This document shows positions 5,253-7,577 of a stretch of 7,577 nt of DNA, piece by piece. A program made the position numbers and the translations under genes. This stretch comes from Thermaceae bacterium (GTDB lineage: Bacteria > Deinococcota > Deinococci > Deinococcales > Marinithermaceae). The notes under the pieces are model-generated. The model saw only the letters and a list, made by a program, of their open reading frames with translations. It searched no databases and was not told where the DNA came from. The stretch covers positions 1 to 7,577 of the forward strand of contig WFXV01000054.1 in the NCBI GenBank assembly GCA_015490435.1, in the 5' to 3' direction. Position 1 is the stretch's first letter; each line of letters opens with the position of its first letter.

Positions 5253-6650
5253 ATGGACCCGATCCGTTTCGGCACCGACGGCTGGCGCGGCGTGATCGCC
5301 GAGGACTACACCTTCCAAAACCTTCGCCGGGTGGCCCAGGCCTACGCCGACTACCTGAAGGAGACCGGAGCCAAGGAGGTGGTGGTGGGCTTCGACGCCC
5401 GCTTCCTCTCCGAGCGCTTCGCCCTCGAGACCGGCCGGGTGCTGGCGGCGAACGGCCTTCACGCGCGGGTCGCGAAAAGGCTCGTCCCCACCCCGGTGAC
5501 GAGCTTCGCGGTGGTGCACTACAGCGCCGGCGGCGGAGCGATGATCACCGCCAGCCACAACCCGCCGGAGTACAACGGCTTCAAGCTGAAGGGCCCTTAC
5601 GGCGGCTCCGTCACCCCCAAGATCGTCGCCGATGTGGAGGCGAGGCTCGACGCCCACCCCCCGGCGGCCTTCGACGAGGGTGCCCACGCGCTCGAGCGCT
5701 TCGATGTGAAAAAGCCCTACTTCGGCAAGCTCGCGGAGATGCTGGACCTCGAGCTCCTCCGGAGCTACGAGGGCGTCCTCTACCACGACGCCATGGGCGG
5801 GGCCGGCGGCGGCTGGGTCTCGGGCTTTGCCGCCTACGCCGAGCTCTCCCTCGAGGTCCGCGACCTCCACGCCGTCCCCCACCCGCTCTTTTACGGGGTG
5901 AACCCCGAGCCCATCCCCAAAAACCTCACCACCCTCTTCGCGCTCATGAAGAACGAGGAGGACCCCACCTTCGCCGCCGTCACCGACGGTGACGCCGACC
6001 GGATCGGGGCGGTCCTCGCCGGCGGACGGTACTTCAACAGCCACCAGATCTTCGCGGTGCTCCTAAAGCACCTCTACGAGAAGGGCTACCGGGGCCGGGT
6101 GGTGAAGACCTTCTCGGTCTCCAAAGTTATCGACCTTCTGGCAAAAAAGCTTGGGCTCGAGGTGGTCACCACCCCAATCGGCTTCAAGTACATCACCGAC
6201 GAGTTCTTAAAAGGCGGGGTCCTGATCGGCGGCGAGGAGTCCGGCGGCATCGGGGTCGCCGGCCACATCCCCGAGCGGGACGGGATCCTAAACGCCCTCC
6301 TCCTGCTCGAGTCGGTGGTGCGGACCGGCAAGTCGCTTGCCGAACAGTTCGCCGAGATCGAGGACGAGGTGGGCTTTAAGCACGCCTTCGACCGGCTCGA
6401 TCTGCACCTCGCCTCGAACGAAGCCAAAGAAAAAGCCATGGAGCGGGCCAAGGAGCCCGTCCCCCTGGCCGGCCGCGCGGTCACTGAGGTCGAGACCCTG
6501 GACGGGGTGAAGTGGCACCTGGGCGAAGACGCCTGGGTGCTCTTCCGCCCCTCGGGGACCGAGCCGGTGCTCCGGATCTACGCCGAGGCCGAGAGCGAGG
6601 AGGCGGTAGCGGCGATCCTGAAGGCCGCCCGGGTCCACCTCGGGCTCTAG
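5253..6650 (+). CDS. Phosphoglucomutase/phosphomannomutase family (alpha-D-phosphohexomutase), 465 aa
   Basis: Interconverts hexose 1-phosphate and 6-phosphate through a phosphoserine intermediate, feeding sugar-nucleotide and glycan synthesis in the cytoplasm. The four landmarks of the superfamily are present: FGTDGWRG at the N-terminus (6-13), the active-site loop TASHNPPEYNGFK (99-111) with Ser101 as the phosphorylated residue, the Mg2+ loop DGDADR (245-250), the sugar-binding loop GGEESGG (326-332) and the phosphate-binding loop RPSGTEP (432-438). Length and domain order are normal. The GEES loop resembles glucose-phosphate mutases more than GlmM, whose loop is usually GEQSGH, so glucosamine phosphate is a less likely main substrate; this is inference. 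The ATG at 5253 is supported by a TAATAT box six bases upstream. Its stop shares bases with the stop of the convergent neighbour, leaving no room for a conventional terminator between them. Confidence 0.96.
   Translation: MDPIRFGTDGWRGVIAEDYTFQNLRRVAQAYADYLKETGAKEVVVGFDARFLSERFALETGRVLAANGLHARVAKRLVPTPVTSFAVVHYSAGGGAMITASHNPPEYNGFKLKGPYGGSVTPKIVADVEARLDAHPPAAFDEGAHALERFDVKKPYFGKLAEMLDLELLRSYEGVLYHDAMGGAGGGWVSGFAAYAELSLEVRDLHAVPHPLFYGVNPEPIPKNLTTLFALMKNEEDPTFAAVTDGDADRIGAVLAGGRYFNSHQIFAVLLKHLYEKGYRGRVVKTFSVSKVIDLLAKKLGLEVVTTPIGFKYITDEFLKGGVLIGGEESGGIGVAGHIPERDGILNALLLLESVVRTGKSLAEQFAEIEDEVGFKHAFDRLDLHLASNEAKEKAMERAKEPVPLAGRAVTEVETLDGVKWHLGEDAWVLFRPSGTEPVLRIYAEAESEEAVAAILKAARVHLGL
6647..6650. 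other. Overlapping stop codons of convergent genes (shared CTAG)
   Basis: TAG of the mutase gene is at 6648-6650 and TAG of the leftward gene is read from 6649-6647. The palindrome CTAG therefore holds both stops and the genes overlap by four bases. No hairpin plus T tract is seen at either 3' end. Confidence 0.93.
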
Positions 6651-7577
6651 CGGGGCCAGGGGCCGCCGATGAACTCGCCCATGCCCCAGGCCCTCACGGC
6701 GTGCCCCTCGCGCTCGCCGGTGCCCGCCACCGGCCCCTCCCAGTAGGCGACCCGGGTGGTGGTGGTCCGGAGCTCCTGGGAAAGGCGCAGGGGCTTTAGC
6801 GAAAGGCGAAGGCCGGGGGCCGCGACCTCCCAGGCCACCGCGTAGCGGTAGCCGCTCGCCGGCGAGCGCCAGTAGGCCTTCGGCGTCATCGAAACCGACC
6901 CGAGCTTCTCCACCCGCCCCGAGGGGTGTACCACCGAGGCGTGGATCGCGCGGACCCGGCCGTCGAGGTCGCGGACCCGGTAGAGCATCAACTCGCTCCA
7001 GTCGGAAAGGTGGAGGCCGAACCAGTCCCACCCCACCCGGCGGCCGGCGAGCTGCTCCCCCCACTGGTGATCCATCCAGGCGAACCCCTGCACCCGCCGG
7101 CCGGCCACCTTGCCATAGAGCGCGAGCCGGGTGTAGGAGACGTAGTACATCCGGCCGGTCTCGGCGGTGCCGGAGTACCCCGGCGGGTGCACTACCGGGG
7201 GCTTTAGGGGCACGAGCCAAAGATCCAAGGGCCCGGCCACCAGGCGGAAGGCGTCTCCCCTTTGCTCGAGCCGCCAGTCGTCGAAGGCGAGGCGGAGGGG
7301 ATCTCCCGCCACCCGCACCCGGGCCTCGGGCTGGCGGAAGTCGTCCCGTTCCAAGAAGCGGAACGCGCCGGTCTGCAGATCGGTCAAGGCCAGGTGGGCG
7401 GCGTGCATGGGATAGGGGTAGACCGCCCGAGCGGGCAGGCCGAAGAGCTGCATCCCCTCGGGGGCATAGGCCTTGAAGAAGGCCCAGTGGAAGGCGAGGC
7501 CGGCCTCGGGGAGATAAGCGGAGACGTACCACCACTCGATCGGGGCCGGCTGGGGATCCCAGGTATCGGGGGTGGGC
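6647..7577 (-). CDS. AttH/CrtC-family lipocalin-like protein, N-terminus cut by window edge
   Basis: The leftward frame is open from the right edge, so the internal ATG at 7453 is not the start; 309 residues are visible. Upstream of that ATG it reads PAPIEWWYVSAYL, the EWWY motif that opens the first lipocalin domain of the AttH/carotenoid 1,2-hydratase-like family. Further landmarks (visible numbering) are YTRLALYGKVAG (148-159), AWMDHQWG (166-173), GWDWFGLHLSDWSELMLYR (182-200), YWEGPV (278-283) and the closing GMGEFIGG. Together these cover both beta-barrel halves. The fold family is convincing but the substrate is not: members range from CrtC hydratases to secreted proteins annotated as predicted hydrolases. 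A signal or lipoprotein peptide would lie outside the window. It converges on the mutase gene, and probably about 20-60 N-terminal residues are missing. Confidence 0.88.
   Translation of the reverse strand, partial: PTPDTWDPQPAPIEWWYVSAYLPEAGLAFHWAFFKAYAPEGMQLFGLPARAVYPYPMHAAHLALTDLQTGAFRFLERDDFRQPEARVRVAGDPLRLAFDDWRLEQRGDAFRLVAGPLDLWLVPLKPPVVHPPGYSGTAETGRMYYVSYTRLALYGKVAGRRVQGFAWMDHQWGEQLAGRRVGWDWFGLHLSDWSELMLYRVRDLDGRVRAIHASVVHPSGRVEKLGSVSMTPKAYWRSPASGYRYAVAWEVAAPGLRLSLKPLRLSQELRTTTTRVAYWEGPVAGTGEREGHAVRAWGMGEFIGGPWPR

Noticed and set aside
4773..6044. Leftward frame spanning the bshC/mutase boundary
   Set aside because: It crosses two well-supported genes and the divergent promoter, and its second half is an out-of-frame read of bshC. 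No family features.
1..7577. Mobile elements, CRISPR arrays, tRNA or rRNA genes, prophage or defence genes
   Set aside because: No transposase or integrase motifs, regularly spaced repeats or RNA gene signatures were seen. Almost all bases are covered by housekeeping-type genes of uniform composition.

Overview
The window reads as a gene-dense, very GC-rich piece of chromosome from a diderm bacterium of the Deinococcota, most likely Thermaceae (Thermus/Meiothermus/Oceanithermus type). The clues are the extreme GC bias at third codon positions, a bacillithiol enzyme (BshC) in a GC-rich diderm, a small secreted beta-barrel-like protein ending in phenylalanine, and start codons directly preceded by TAnnnT boxes, as in leaderless Deinococcota genes. 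The genus is inferred, not shown.

Layout: positions 1-5229 are all transcribed leftward. In transcription order they hold bshC (bacillithiol synthesis), uvrD/pcrA (DNA helicase, 11 nt downstream), a 64-residue CDGSH iron-sulfur protein (69 nt further on, with its own Shine-Dalgarno), then, after a 24-bp tandem duplication and a GC-rich palindrome, a 148-residue secreted beta-barrel-like protein. That gene overlaps by one base an isoaspartyl peptidase/L-asparaginase, which runs off the left edge. A 23-bp divergent intergenic region (5230-5252) separates bshC from a rightward phosphohexomutase gene (5253-6650). The mutase gene converges on a leftward AttH/CrtC-type lipocalin-like gene (6647 to the right edge), and the two stop codons share the bases CTAG.

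Functionally this is mostly housekeeping: low-molecular-weight thiol synthesis, DNA repair or transcription-coupled helicase work, an Fe-S protein, dipeptide/asparagine turnover, sugar-phosphate interconversion and one secreted-type protein of unknown substrate. No mobile element, CRISPR array, tRNA or rRNA was seen, and only four short intergenic gaps exist (about 83, 69, 23 and 11 nt). Nothing here forms a clearly new multi-gene system. The most distinctive items are the duplication that copies a stop codon exactly, the palindrome next to a probable leaderless start, the beta-barrel/asparaginase coupling, the divergent promoter built on one A+T patch, and a strong preference for CTC-GAG at Leu-Glu pairs. 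Two genes are cut by the window edges (the asparaginase lacks its C-terminus, the lipocalin-like protein its N-terminus).
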